A DNA stretch of 64,000 nt, from positions 1 through 64,000 of the forward strand of contig CABUNG010000008.1 of NCBI GenBank assembly GCA_902492895.1, in the 5' to 3' direction. The notes beneath the pieces are model-generated. The model was not told the DNA's origin. It worked only from the letters and a program-made list of their open reading frames with translations, and did no database searches. The DNA comes from an uncultured Oscillospiraceae bacterium. GTDB taxonomy: Bacteria; Bacillota; Clostridia; Oscillospirales; Acutalibacteraceae. A program made the position numbers and the translations under genes. Below, piece after piece: positions 51,334 through 59,040 of this stretch (position 1 is the stretch's first letter; every line of letters starts with the position of its first letter).

Positions 51334-51454
51334 TCTTTTTTTCACAAAAAGGCTGCTTATACTTCGGATGAGACGCGTGGTGATCCCGGCAGAGCTTACA
51401 GTCGCCGTGCCGTTTGCAATTCTTCCATTTGCAGGGACAGTTTTCCGTTTTCAT
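51305..51454 (-). CDS. Small Cys-rich protein (49 aa), function unknown
   Basis: A 49-aa ORF with a strong AGGAGGAC site 5 nt before its ATG (51454). The first half carries a regular Cys pattern, CPCKWKNCKRHGDCKLCRDHH, with Cys at residues 6, 8, 13, 19, 22 and 37. It is followed by HPKYKQPFCEKKKKK. Very similar short proteins (CPCKxxxCxRHGxCxxCRxHH) occur widely in clostridia and probably bind a metal, but I know of no assigned role. The Lys-rich tail overlaps the galT terminator, so tail composition may partly reflect the hairpin. No clear promoter was found. Confidence 0.8.
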   Translation of the reverse strand: MKTENCPCKWKNCKRHGDCKLCRDHHASHPKYKQPFCEKKKKKSPSLPK

Positions 51455-51633
51455 ATGGTCCTCCTGGATGGTTTCGTTTTCAGTATACAGGATCCGGGAA
51501 GGTTTGGGTACCGGCAGTTTTATCCAAACAGCATCATTGGGAAAATTCGGAAAATGGTGATATTCGGCGGTTTGTCCCGACTATATATGAAAGGAGGCAT
51601 CCCTGGCGAATGAAAAATGGAGGCGACCACGGC

Positions 51634-52524
51634 ATGTACAAAACCATACGGATACGAAAAGCGCTCGCGGGCGTGATGGCGGCGGTTGTAACCGTCGCCG
51701 CAAGCGGAGGCCTTGCGCTCGGCGTTATCGCCGCCGTCCAGGCGGATGCGAAGGCCGAAGCGGAGGATGCGGTCGAATTGCCCATCATCATGTATCACGG
51801 GCTTCTCAAAGAAGAAAAGCGGCAGGGACAGTACGTCATATCGCCCGATCTGTTTGAGCAGGACCTGAAATACCTGCAGGAAAACGGGTACACCACCGTT
51901 GTCGTCGCGGATTTGATCGATTACGTTAAAAACGGCAAAGAGCTGCCCAACAAACCAGTGATGATCACCTTCGACGACGGGTATTACAACAATTATCTCT
52001 ATGCGTTTCCCCTGCTCAAGCAGTACAACAGCAAAATGGTGCTCTCCCCCATCGGCCGCTATACCGATGAATATACCCAGAACAAGGACACTCACGCAAA
52101 TTATGCCCACTGCAGCTGGGATGTGGTCCGGGAGATGATGGAGTCGGGGCTTGTGGAGTTTCAGAATCATTCCTATAATCTGCATTCCATCGATCACGGA
52201 CGAAAAGGCGCCAAAAAGAAAACCGTGGAGAGCCTGGTCGACTACCGCTCCCTGCTGGTCGACGACGTGATGAAAATGCAGAACCGGATGCACGAGGAAA
52301 CCGATTATACCCCCACCGCGTTTACCTATCCGTTCGGTGCGGTGAGCAGTGAATCCCTGCCGATTCTCAAGGAACTCGGCTTCCAGGCGACCCTCATCTG
52401 CGAAAGCCATATCAACACCATTACACGCGACCCCGAAAGCCTTTACGGACTCGGCCGGTATCTGCGTCCTCCCAAAACCAGCCCCGCCGTCTTTTTTAAA
52501 AAAATACTGCCAAAGGAGTCGTGA
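51634..52524 (+). CDS. Polysaccharide deacetylase with N-terminal membrane anchor
   Basis: This 296-aa protein has a signal anchor (KALAGVMAAVVTVAASGGLALGVIAA) and a NodB-like domain: LPIIMYHGLL, VMITFDDGYYNNYLYAFPLL (metal Asp pair), EFQNHSYNLHS (metal His pair), TYPFGAVSSES and LKELGFQATLI. It probably removes acetyl groups from peptidoglycan or another outside glycan. Two starts, 51610 and 51634, follow GGAGG at similar distance; the second gives the cleaner anchor. An amidase gene follows 6 nt later. Confidence 0.9.
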   Translation: MYKTIRIRKALAGVMAAVVTVAASGGLALGVIAAVQADAKAEAEDAVELPIIMYHGLLKEEKRQGQYVISPDLFEQDLKYLQENGYTTVVVADLIDYVKNGKELPNKPVMITFDDGYYNNYLYAFPLLKQYNSKMVLSPIGRYTDEYTQNKDTHANYAHCSWDVVREMMESGLVEFQNHSYNLHSIDHGRKGAKKKTVESLVDYRSLLVDDVMKMQNRMHEETDYTPTAFTYPFGAVSSESLPILKELGFQATLICESHINTITRDPESLYGLGRYLRPPKTSPAVFFKKILPKES

Positions 52525-52530
52525 CGTAAC

Positions 52531-53268
52531 ATGCCCCGTATTTATCTGAGTCCCTCCCTCCAGCAAAACAACCCCTATGTGATCGGCGGTTCGGAGGAAT
52601 ACTACATGAACCTCATCGCCGACGCGATGGAGCCCTATCTGCTCTCCTCCGGCATTGCGTTTACCCGAAACGATCCGGAACAGACGCTGTCCCAAGTGAT
52701 CGCGCAATCCAACGCCGGAGACTACGATCTCCATCTGGCATTGCATTCCAATGCGGCCGGCGCTGCCAATTCCGGCCAAGTGCGCGGAACCGACGTCTAT
52801 TATTACACCAACAGCACCGAGGGGAAACGGGCAGCCGACATCATTGCGGAAAATTTTAAAAATATCTATCCCGATCCAAGCCGGGTGCGGACCCTGGCCA
52901 CCAGTTCCCTGGCCGAGGTGGTGCGCACCCGCGCGCCGGCGGTTTTGCTGGAGACTGCGTATCACGACAATGTTGAAGACGCGGAATGGATCCGGGACAA
53001 TATCAACGCGATTGCACGGAATCTGGTGCAGTCCCTCACACAGTATTTCGGAATTCCCTTTGTCGAGGCCCAGCCGGCCAGAGAAGGCCGGGTGGATACC
53101 GTACGCGGAGACCTGAACCTGCGCAGCCGCCCGAGCATGGACGCCTCCATCATCACCACCATTCCGGATGGATCGGCGGTGACGATATACGGCGAACTGC
53201 CGGATTGGTATGTGGTCAATTACCTCGGCAACATCGGCTATGCCAGCCGACGCTACATACAGGTGTAG
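52531..53268 (+). CDS. N-acetylmuramoyl-L-alanine amidase (Amidase_3) with SH3-like domain
   Basis: This 245-aa protein has an Amidase_3 fold (IYLSPSLQQNNPYVIGGSEEYYMNLIADAM, YDLHLALHSNAAGAANSGQVRGTDVYYY, VRTRAPAVLLETAYHDNVEDAEWIRDN) with the zinc-site Glu/His and catalytic Glu. A C-terminal SH3-like domain follows (~185-245, DLNLRSRPSMDASIITTIPDGSAVTIYGEL, YASRRYIQV). There is no signal peptide. AAAGGAGTCG precedes the ATG. Coupling to a deacetylase fits joint wall remodelling, as in spore cortex or germination genes. Confidence 0.9.
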   Translation: MPRIYLSPSLQQNNPYVIGGSEEYYMNLIADAMEPYLLSSGIAFTRNDPEQTLSQVIAQSNAGDYDLHLALHSNAAGAANSGQVRGTDVYYYTNSTEGKRAADIIAENFKNIYPDPSRVRTLATSSLAEVVRTRAPAVLLETAYHDNVEDAEWIRDNINAIARNLVQSLTQYFGIPFVEAQPAREGRVDTVRGDLNLRSRPSMDASIITTIPDGSAVTIYGELPDWYVVNYLGNIGYASRRYIQV

Positions 53269-53273
53269 ATATA

Positions 53274-53312
53274 CCCCCTGCCCGCAGGCCGTATTGGCCT
53301 GCGGGCAGGGGG
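53274..53312 (+). terminator. Intrinsic terminator after the amidase
   Basis: A 17-bp perfect stem (53274-53290 with 53296-53312) has a 5-nt loop. The T run after it is short. Confidence 0.75.
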
Positions 53313-53385
53313 TTCAGACTATATATTCTATATTATCGAAACTCTATGGCTTTGATTTTAAGAGATTATTAAATAATATGCTATA

Positions 53386-53414
53386 TTGACTTTGTTTTTA
53401 AAATATTATAGAAT
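53386..53414 (+). promoter_or_regulatory. Promoter of the AT-rich orphan gene
   Basis: TTGACT (53386-53391) and TAGAAT (53409-53414) are 17 bp apart within a markedly AT-rich stretch (53313-53450). Confidence 0.6.
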
Positions 53415-53458
53415 TAAAACATCCATATAAATAAGGAGTTTTATAGGAGCATGATGTG

Positions 53459-54370
53459 ATGAAGCCGAATCGACAAATCGTCCTGAAGCGGATTGGCATC
53501 CTCGCAGCTGCGGTTTTTCTGTTGTTTTTGTTGGCCTGCGTTGGAATACATGGGATATATTTCAGTCCATATCGTGATCCTATACAAACGAAATCGACGT
53601 TTATATGCATTAATGAGCTTCTCAGTCCCTCCCTTACATATAGCGATTTAATGGATGAATCCGGGAATTTATGGAGTTTCAGCCGCTATTCACAACGCTT
53701 TTATCTGCACAAAATGTCCTATAATCGGGATGAATATGCGTTTGAAAACACTGGTACAATACGGTATTCCTTTGGTCGTGCGACGGTCTCCGACTATGAA
53801 GATACCATAAACTTAGGCCGCATCACAACAGAACAGTCTATATTTATGGGAAAAGAGGATCCGTCCAATGTCTTGGGTACCATAGACCCGGAAAAACACT
53901 ATGAGGTTTGGATTCGTTTTCGAGAACCCATGTCCCTGCAATCCGTCCATGAAACATTTCCGTCCTTCATAAATAATGCCGAATCCAGGCCAAACCAGAG
54001 CGGTGTTATCTGGATCCCGATCAAATCCAGCGATCATCCGAACGATCTCTGCATAGGGGCGCCCGGCAATCTGTCCCTCCACTATAAAAACGCTCCGGGT
54101 TCCGCCGTGCAAGATCGATATTGGATGGACGCGTATCTCCAGGAACTGGCTTTTCGTCAATCCCTGCAATATCTGGCAGACCATTCCAATATTGCCGAAA
54201 TCTTTCTGAACAGCGGATTGTATGAAGCCGGAAATACCATCGACTTCCATGACAGGCTGGAATATGTGCAGACAAATGGAGTACAATGTCTCGGATTGGT
54301 GGTGTATGCACCAGGTCGTCTTCTGATGGAAGACCGTACACTAACCATTGTCAAAGCATGGGAATGTTAA
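53459..54370 (+). CDS. Membrane-anchored protein of unknown function, AT-rich
   Basis: I do not recognise this gene. The 303-aa protein has a short basic start, one membrane helix (~10-32, RIGILAAAVFLLFLLACVGIHGI) and a large outside domain with no motif I can name. Segments such as HYEVWIRFREPMSLQSVHETFPSF and CLGLVVYAPGRLLMEDRTLTIVKAWEC suggest a mixed alpha/beta fold; the last resembles the end of a sensor-like or transport-associated domain. A GTG at 53456 and the ATG at 53459 both follow AGGAG. The base composition is visibly more AT-rich than neighbours, which may mean recent transfer. Confidence 0.7.
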   Translation: MKPNRQIVLKRIGILAAAVFLLFLLACVGIHGIYFSPYRDPIQTKSTFICINELLSPSLTYSDLMDESGNLWSFSRYSQRFYLHKMSYNRDEYAFENTGTIRYSFGRATVSDYEDTINLGRITTEQSIFMGKEDPSNVLGTIDPEKHYEVWIRFREPMSLQSVHETFPSFINNAESRPNQSGVIWIPIKSSDHPNDLCIGAPGNLSLHYKNAPGSAVQDRYWMDAYLQELAFRQSLQYLADHSNIAEIFLNSGLYEAGNTIDFHDRLEYVQTNGVQCLGLVVYAPGRLLMEDRTLTIVKAWEC

Positions 54371-54442
54371 AGGCCAGGCCATCTCTGCGGGTGGCCCGCT
54401 TACTATACACAGCTGTGCGCAAGATATCAGCATAAACATGCT

Positions 54443-54485
54443 CTATAAACAAGCCCGGTCCTCGAAGGACCGGGCTTGTTTATAG
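54443..54485. terminator. Bidirectional terminator with 20-bp arms
   Basis: Two 20-bp perfect arms (54443-54462 and 54466-54485) have a 3-nt loop and T-rich ends on both strands. It separates the orphan gene from the convergent zinc-ribbon gene. Confidence 0.8.
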
Positions 54486-54506
54486 CAATGAGATATTTAT
54501 GGGCTT

Positions 54507-55041
54507 TTAATTCCGAAGGATCCCAACAAAAAGCAACGCGAATCCCGCGACGATGAATGAGGCAATCATGGAATACAGGCGGAAATAGTACGCCGGTACC
54601 GGGTTCCCCCCGATCATCCAGATACATCCACCAGATCTCGTAATAGGATTCCGGTTTGTAGATATCCCACCCTGCCGCTGCAAAGCAGGCCACCGCCCCC
54701 ACGCCCCACCATCCGGCAAAAAAGATGGAGGCGCCTATGGAAAACAGGATCAGCAGCACGCAGACTCCGAGAATCGCCGGGCGCAGCCGTTCAAACAAAC
54801 GCCGGCGCTGTTCCCGCTTCTCGAGTTCAGCAGCAAACGGCTCGATTTTCTGCTCAATCATCCGGTTTTCGCTGACCGGCTCCACTCCGGAAAGGGAGAC
54901 CAGGCATTCCCGACATACAGCCGCGCGGCTGGAGTTGGCCAAGCCGCAGTTCGGGCAGCATTTCACCCACTCATCTATCGGCGCATCGGACGGATGCTCT
55001 GCCGGCACGGCGGGGTCGTTCGTTGTCGTCTGTTCTTGCAT
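54507..55041 (-). pseudogene. Zinc-ribbon membrane protein, frameshifted at a G6 tract
   Basis: The N-terminal frame reads a zinc ribbon (CCPNCGLANSSRAAVCRECLVSL), a helical linker and a membrane segment (AILGVCVLLILFSIGASIFF), then WDIYKPESYYEIWWMYLDDRG. At six G residues (54606-54611 on the plus strand as C) the coding sense moves to another frame, which continues NPVPAYYFRLYSMIASFIVAGFALLFVGILRN and stops at 54507. That tail is a good last membrane helix. The unshifted frame instead runs through the terminator at 54443-54485 to 54427 and has no coding character. Removing one G restores a 177-aa protein. A read error, phase variation or real decay could explain this. It follows the DUF975 gene. 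Confidence 0.7.
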
Positions 55042-55059
55042 TCCTACACACCCCGTCTG

Positions 55060-55830
55060 TCAGCCGAAAGTGGGATACGGCGCACCTTGAGGGGGTATGG
55101 GCGGCGGCAACTGGCCGAAATCGTCCCAAGTCAGTTTGCCGCTGCGAATGGCGGTATCCTTAAGGGAATCGTAGATACCCGCGTGGGCGGTGGCCTGGTA
55201 GGGATTCACATACAGAATACCCAGAATGCCGCAGGTAAGCGTCGTCAAAAGCGCCCAGCCGATGTAGCTGAGTTCAAAGACGAACAAATCCAATTTGGCG
55301 CCATTCGTCATGATCTCGCTCATTTTCAGAGCTCTGGACGGCGACAGATTGGGGTTTTCGCACAGGATATAGCCCGTCATGCTGTACGCCAGCCCTTTTA
55401 CCACGCCCATAATGCCGCAGGTAATCAAGCCCCAGAGAAAAATATACAGGTCGCGCAGAAACGTCGTTTTGACAGCCGGAAGATAGAAACGGAAACCGCA
55501 GAAAAATTCACCAACCGGCGGATTTTCGCCCCGGCTGTACCGCAGGCACCAGCCGTTGACCCCCACCTGAACCACGCTGGCAAACAGGATGGAATAGAGA
55601 ATACCCGCTACGGCGATGATCAGAAACACCCCGGTAAACATCAGCAAGAAACGCTGGGGGATATCGAGTGCTCCAGCGTCGCTGGACCTCTGGAGATTGA
55701 ACTGGAACGTCAAAAGCGAACTGGATGAGCCGCCAAGCAATCCGGCCAAAAACAAGACCAGAATGGCGTTTCCGCTTCCCGCACGCAGGCGGGCTTTGGC
55801 ACGCTCTTTGAGATAGGGTCTGTCAAACAT
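55060..55830 (-). CDS. DUF975 integral membrane protein
   Basis: This 256-aa protein has five to six membrane segments and the DUF975 pattern: ERAKARLRAGSGNAILVLFLAGLL near the start, NGWCLRYSRGENPPVGEFFCGF, LWGLITCGIMGVVKGLAYSMTGYILCENPNLSPSRALKMSEIMTNGAKLDLFVFELSYIGW, and YVNPYQATAHAGIY. The family is common in Gram-positive bacteria and has no known function. AGAGGAGG precedes the ATG. It stands downstream of the flotillin gene. Confidence 0.88.
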   Translation of the reverse strand: MFDRPYLKERAKARLRAGSGNAILVLFLAGLLGGSSSSLLTFQFNLQRSSDAGALDIPQRFLLMFTGVFLIIAVAGILYSILFASVVQVGVNGWCLRYSRGENPPVGEFFCGFRFYLPAVKTTFLRDLYIFLWGLITCGIMGVVKGLAYSMTGYILCENPNLSPSRALKMSEIMTNGAKLDLFVFELSYIGWALLTTLTCGILGILYVNPYQATAHAGIYDSLKDTAIRSGKLTWDDFGQLPPPIPPQGAPYPTFG

Positions 55831-55863
55831 GCGGTAATGCCTCCTCTGAGATTAAGATATGGA

Positions 55864-55896
55864 ACGGGCGGGGCATCCCCTCCAGGCCCCGCCCGT
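55864..55896 (-). terminator. GC-rich hairpin between flotillin and DUF975 genes
   Basis: An 11-bp perfect stem (ACGGGCGGGGC with its complement, 11-nt loop) lies in the 76-nt gap. The T run on the minus strand is weak (TCCATATCTT), so it may only reduce read-through. Confidence 0.5.
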
Positions 55897-55906
55897 ATCC
55901 GGAATA

Positions 55907-57316
55907 TTACTCTGCGGGTTTTGTCTCCGGTTCCTCAGCTTCCTTGCCCAGGAATTCCGGGATTTTCATACCGGCCATTTTGAAGGTTTCGCTCAGGGGC
56001 GGAATCGACTTCATCATGCCAGAGAGAAAATTCGCCGTGGTGGACGACCCGTTTTGTCCGTTCATGCTGTCCCAAACCGTGATCTTGTCGATGCTCAGGT
56101 TCTTGATCGCTTCCACCTGAATCTTGGTCAGCTCTTCGATCTTATCGGTCAGCAGCAGCTGCACGGCGGAATTCGGATCGCCGCCGGCCGCCTTGACGAT
56201 CTCGGCAAAGCCTTCGGCCTGTTTGGACAGGATCTCCTGAACACCGCGGGCCTGGGCCTCCATCTTGGCAAAAATAGCGTCCGCATCGCCCTTTGCCAAA
56301 CGGCGGGTCTGTTCGGCCTCGGCTTCGGCCTCCAGGACCTTCTTTTCCTTTTCGATCTGAGCCTTGACGATGACGTCGGCCTGCTGGGTGGCGAGTTCGC
56401 GGGCCGCACGGGCTTTTTCAGCCGCCTGCTCGGCAGCGTATGCTTCTTCCTTGGCTTTCGCTTCGGCCAGCTTCTCGGCCGTTACGGCGCGCCTTTGGGC
56501 TTCGGCCTCCTGCTCACGGCGGGTGGCGTCGGATTTCGCAATGTTGGCTTTGGATGTGTTTTCACCGTCCACAGCCGTAGCGTTGGCCGCCGCGACGGAC
56601 ACACGCTGATCGCGCACGGCGTTGGCTTCACCGATGGAGCCTTCCCGGTTGCGTTCGGCGACCGAGATACGGGCTTCGTTGATCGCTTTGGCCGCAGCTT
56701 CTTTACCGAGAGCCTCAATGTATCCGGATTCGTCGCTGATATCGGTGACGTTGACGTTGATCAGGCGAAGACCGATCTTTTTGAGCTCACTTTCCACGCA
56801 GGCTGTGACAGCCGCCAGGAATTTGTCACGGTCGGTGTTGATCTCTTCGATCTCCATGGTGGCGATGATCAGACGCATCTGACCGAATATGATATCCTTG
56901 GCGAGCTCCTGCACTTCCTGGAGCTTCAGACCCAGCAGACGCTCGGCCGCGTTCTGCATGGTGCCGGGCTCGGTCGAGATGCCGACCGTAAACCGGGCCG
57001 GGACGTCGATCCGGATATTCTGGCGGGACAGGGCGCTTTTTAGATCCACGCTGATGGACATCGGGGTCAAATCCATATACTCGTAGGACTGCACCACCGG
57101 CCAGATGAAAGCGGCGCCGCCGTGGATGCAGCGGGCGGACCGGGCCGAACCATCCTTGTTCTGGCCGACTTTACCGTATATGACCATGACCTTGTCGGAC
57201 GGGCAACGGCGGTACCGGGCGAGGCACATCAGCAACAGACTGAATACCAGGACTACCACCACCACAACGGCGATGAGGACGGACGGCGGCAAGGCCGCGG
57301 CGAAGATCGGAACCAT
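55907..57316 (-). CDS. Flotillin-like SPFH-domain protein
   Basis: This 469-aa protein has an N-terminal membrane segment (PPSVLIAVVVVVVLVFSLLLM), an SPFH/band-7 domain (residues ~30-210: CPSDKVMVIYGKVG, GAAFIWPVVQSYEYMDLTPMSISVDLKSALSRQNIRIDVPARFTVGIS), and a long Ala/Glu-rich coiled coil (~210-370: AVRDQRVSVAAANATAVDGENTSKANIAKSDATRREQEAEAQRRAV) typical of FloT/YuaG. Flotillins organise membrane microdomains. The ATG at 57316 has AAAGGAG 8 nt upstream. An NfeD-like gene lies directly upstream, as for yuaF-floT in Bacillus. Confidence 0.95.
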   Translation of the reverse strand: MVPIFAAALPPSVLIAVVVVVVLVFSLLLMCLARYRRCPSDKVMVIYGKVGQNKDGSARSARCIHGGAAFIWPVVQSYEYMDLTPMSISVDLKSALSRQNIRIDVPARFTVGISTEPGTMQNAAERLLGLKLQEVQELAKDIIFGQMRLIIATMEIEEINTDRDKFLAAVTACVESELKKIGLRLINVNVTDISDESGYIEALGKEAAAKAINEARISVAERNREGSIGEANAVRDQRVSVAAANATAVDGENTSKANIAKSDATRREQEAEAQRRAVTAEKLAEAKAKEEAYAAEQAAEKARAARELATQQADVIVKAQIEKEKKVLEAEAEAEQTRRLAKGDADAIFAKMEAQARGVQEILSKQAEGFAEIVKAAGGDPNSAVQLLLTDKIEELTKIQVEAIKNLSIDKITVWDSMNGQNGSSTTANFLSGMMKSIPPLSETFKMAGMKIPEFLGKEAEEPETKPAE

Positions 57317-57366
57317 GTACAACACTCCTTTAACTTAATTTATGGCTCATGCCATTGGAAACGAAT

Positions 57367-58050
57367 TCAGGCGGTTTCCTCCTCCAGAGGAGCGACAACC
57401 AGGACATTGGCGGGGGTGATCCCCACAACGCGGACCTGCTGTCCGGTTTTGAGCCCATGCTCCATACAAACGGCCTCGAGCTCGGAAAACCGTTCCTGTA
57501 CAACCAGGGTGACTTTCCCCTTCTCCCCCTTCTCCATCGGCACATAGACCTCGGCAATTTTCCCGACGGTGTTGTTCAGGTCAAGATTGCCGCTTTGCTG
57601 CATCCGCAGGGAAAACATGATGACCACAGCCACCAGGGACATAGCGGCAAATCCCGCCACCAGAGCAATAGGCAGCGCCAGGAAAATCGTGACGTTCAGA
57701 TCCAGCATGGCGATGGCGACCCAGCCGAACACGGCCAGGAACGCGACGATCCCCCGCAGAGAGAACAGGCGAAGTCCGGCGTCATGATCGGAAACAGAAC
57801 CGTCATGGGCGTCGTGGTCAAAATCGTGATCCACGCCGCAGGCTCCGCTGTCGTGGATCTCCATCGGCGCATCATGGTCCAAGTCCGCGTCGAAGTCGTG
57901 GTCGAAATCGTGATCCACATCGGCGTCGCCGTCGTGCCCCAGGCCGAACAGCAGCATAATCGTCTGGATGATGAGAATGAGGGTTGCGGGAATGGCGATG
58001 ACATACAGAATCTGCTCGAGCAAATCCAGCTGGTTCCACCATGCAAACAT
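57367..58050 (-). CDS. NfeD-like membrane protein with a His/Asp-rich insert
   Basis: This 227-aa protein has a first membrane helix (EQILYVIAIPATLILIIQTIMLLFGLG), then a ~50-residue His/Asp-rich stretch (GHDGDADVDHDFDHDFDADLDHD and further VDHDFDHDAHDG), two more membrane helices, and a C-terminal OB-like domain (~155-225: NTVGKIAEVYVPMEKGEKGKVTLVV, GQQVRVVGITPANVLVVAPLEE). NfeD/YuaF proteins work with flotillins. The acidic His-rich insert is not a usual part of NfeD and could bind metal. The ATG at 58050 has GGAGG 8 nt upstream. Confidence 0.85.
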   Translation of the reverse strand: MFAWWNQLDLLEQILYVIAIPATLILIIQTIMLLFGLGHDGDADVDHDFDHDFDADLDHDAPMEIHDSGACGVDHDFDHDAHDGSVSDHDAGLRLFSLRGIVAFLAVFGWVAIAMLDLNVTIFLALPIALVAGFAAMSLVAVVIMFSLRMQQSGNLDLNNTVGKIAEVYVPMEKGEKGKVTLVVQERFSELEAVCMEHGLKTGQQVRVVGITPANVLVVAPLEEETA

Positions 58051-58117
58051 CGAAGAAGCCTCCATTCCAAAGTTGTCGACAAAGTTTGGATCCGCTTTAA
58101 GCGGAAGGGCGGACCGG

Positions 58118-58705
58118 TTACACAGACGGAAGCGGATTGTCCTCTTCCGCGACGATCGATTGGTACAGGCTGTCGGCCTCCTGCATGAGGGCCGCGGCCG
58201 CAGCGTTCAGCAGGATCATGGTCAGAGCCTTTTCCAACCTCTCTTTGGCATCCGGCACGGGCCCCTCATAGCCCTCAAGTTGCGCACCGATGAGAGCTAT
58301 GAGAGACTCGCGGTCCATGGTACCTTTTTTCTGACATTGAAGAATCGCCGAACTGACGAGAGTGTACAGCTCCGGCTCGGGGATGATATCGTCCGTCCGG
58401 TCATCGACGCAGCCGTTGATATACCGCATAAGCCGCGCGATTTGATCAAGCTGCATGGTCGGCCGCAGCAGGTTGATCATCAGAACCCGGGCCACCTGCA
58501 GCTCTCCGTATTTTTTATTCACAGGATTGGAAACCCAGCCCCGTTTGACCCAATTCTGGATGGTCGTACCGCTCTGGCCCGTCATTTCGGACAGCTGGGA
58601 CAGCGTCAGTCCCCCTCCCGATACCGCGAAAACCGGTTCCAGCAGAGCAAACCCCTTCTCCTCCCCGCCCGGCGGAATCGGCAAATTGGTGCCCGGTAAT
58701 GTCAT
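58118..58705 (-). CDS. DUF1836 domain protein, MerR-like helix-turn-helix
   Basis: This 195-aa protein has an HTH near residues 33-60 (GLTLSQLSEMTGQSGTTIQNWVKRGWVSNPVNKKYGELQVARVLMINLLRPTMQLDQIARLMRYING), which is the DUF1836 signature. The rest is helical. The family is common in Firmicutes and has no assigned role; a DNA-binding regulator is likely from the fold. AGGAGGCGC precedes the ATG. It is first in the minus-strand flotillin cluster and may control it. Confidence 0.88.
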   Translation of the reverse strand: MTLPGTNLPIPPGGEEKGFALLEPVFAVSGGGLTLSQLSEMTGQSGTTIQNWVKRGWVSNPVNKKYGELQVARVLMINLLRPTMQLDQIARLMRYINGCVDDRTDDIIPEPELYTLVSSAILQCQKKGTMDRESLIALIGAQLEGYEGPVPDAKERLEKALTMILLNAAAAALMQEADSLYQSIVAEEDNPLPSV

Positions 58706-58755
58706 AGCCCGCGCCTCCTAGACTTGTCTCAAGACCTCTTTTCGAGTTCGAGTGT

Positions 58756-58784
58756 ATTATATCACATGGTCACTTGAACTTCAA
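58756..58784 (-). promoter_or_regulatory. Promoter of the DUF1836-NfeD-flotillin cluster
   Basis: On the minus strand TTGAAG (58784-58779) and TATAAT (58761-58756) are 17 bp apart, 51 nt before the DUF1836 start. Confidence 0.75.
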
Positions 58785-59040
58785 CGCTTCGGTTCTGCCG
58801 AATTTTGCCAACCGGATATTTTTAGACGAGTTTATCTCTCCCGTTCTCTTTTAATCGCTTTGAATCTTCAAATATCTCGTTTTTTCATTTTATATCTCCT
58901 GCTTTTCTATTTAAGAGAGGCTTAAGATTTTTTGCCGCCGGTTTTGCGTCTTTTCTGGTACAATACAAGAAAATATGATACACTAACCCTGCAGACCGGC
59001 TACAGGCTGTAAAAATGCGGAAAAGGTGGCGTTGCTGAAA
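58785..59040. other. AT-rich intergenic region upstream of the two-component system
   Basis: The gap between the divergent DUF1836 and response-regulator genes is 335 bp. Apart from the promoter on the minus strand, I see several AT boxes (TACAAT, TATGAT, TACACT between 58960 and 58990) but no pair with a good -35, no RNA structure and no small ORF with a ribosome site. Confidence 0.5.

Noticed and set aside
51368..51613. Plus-strand 81-codon frame between galT and the deacetylase.
   Set aside because: No ribosome site, and it overlaps the better supported small Cys-rich gene on the other strand.
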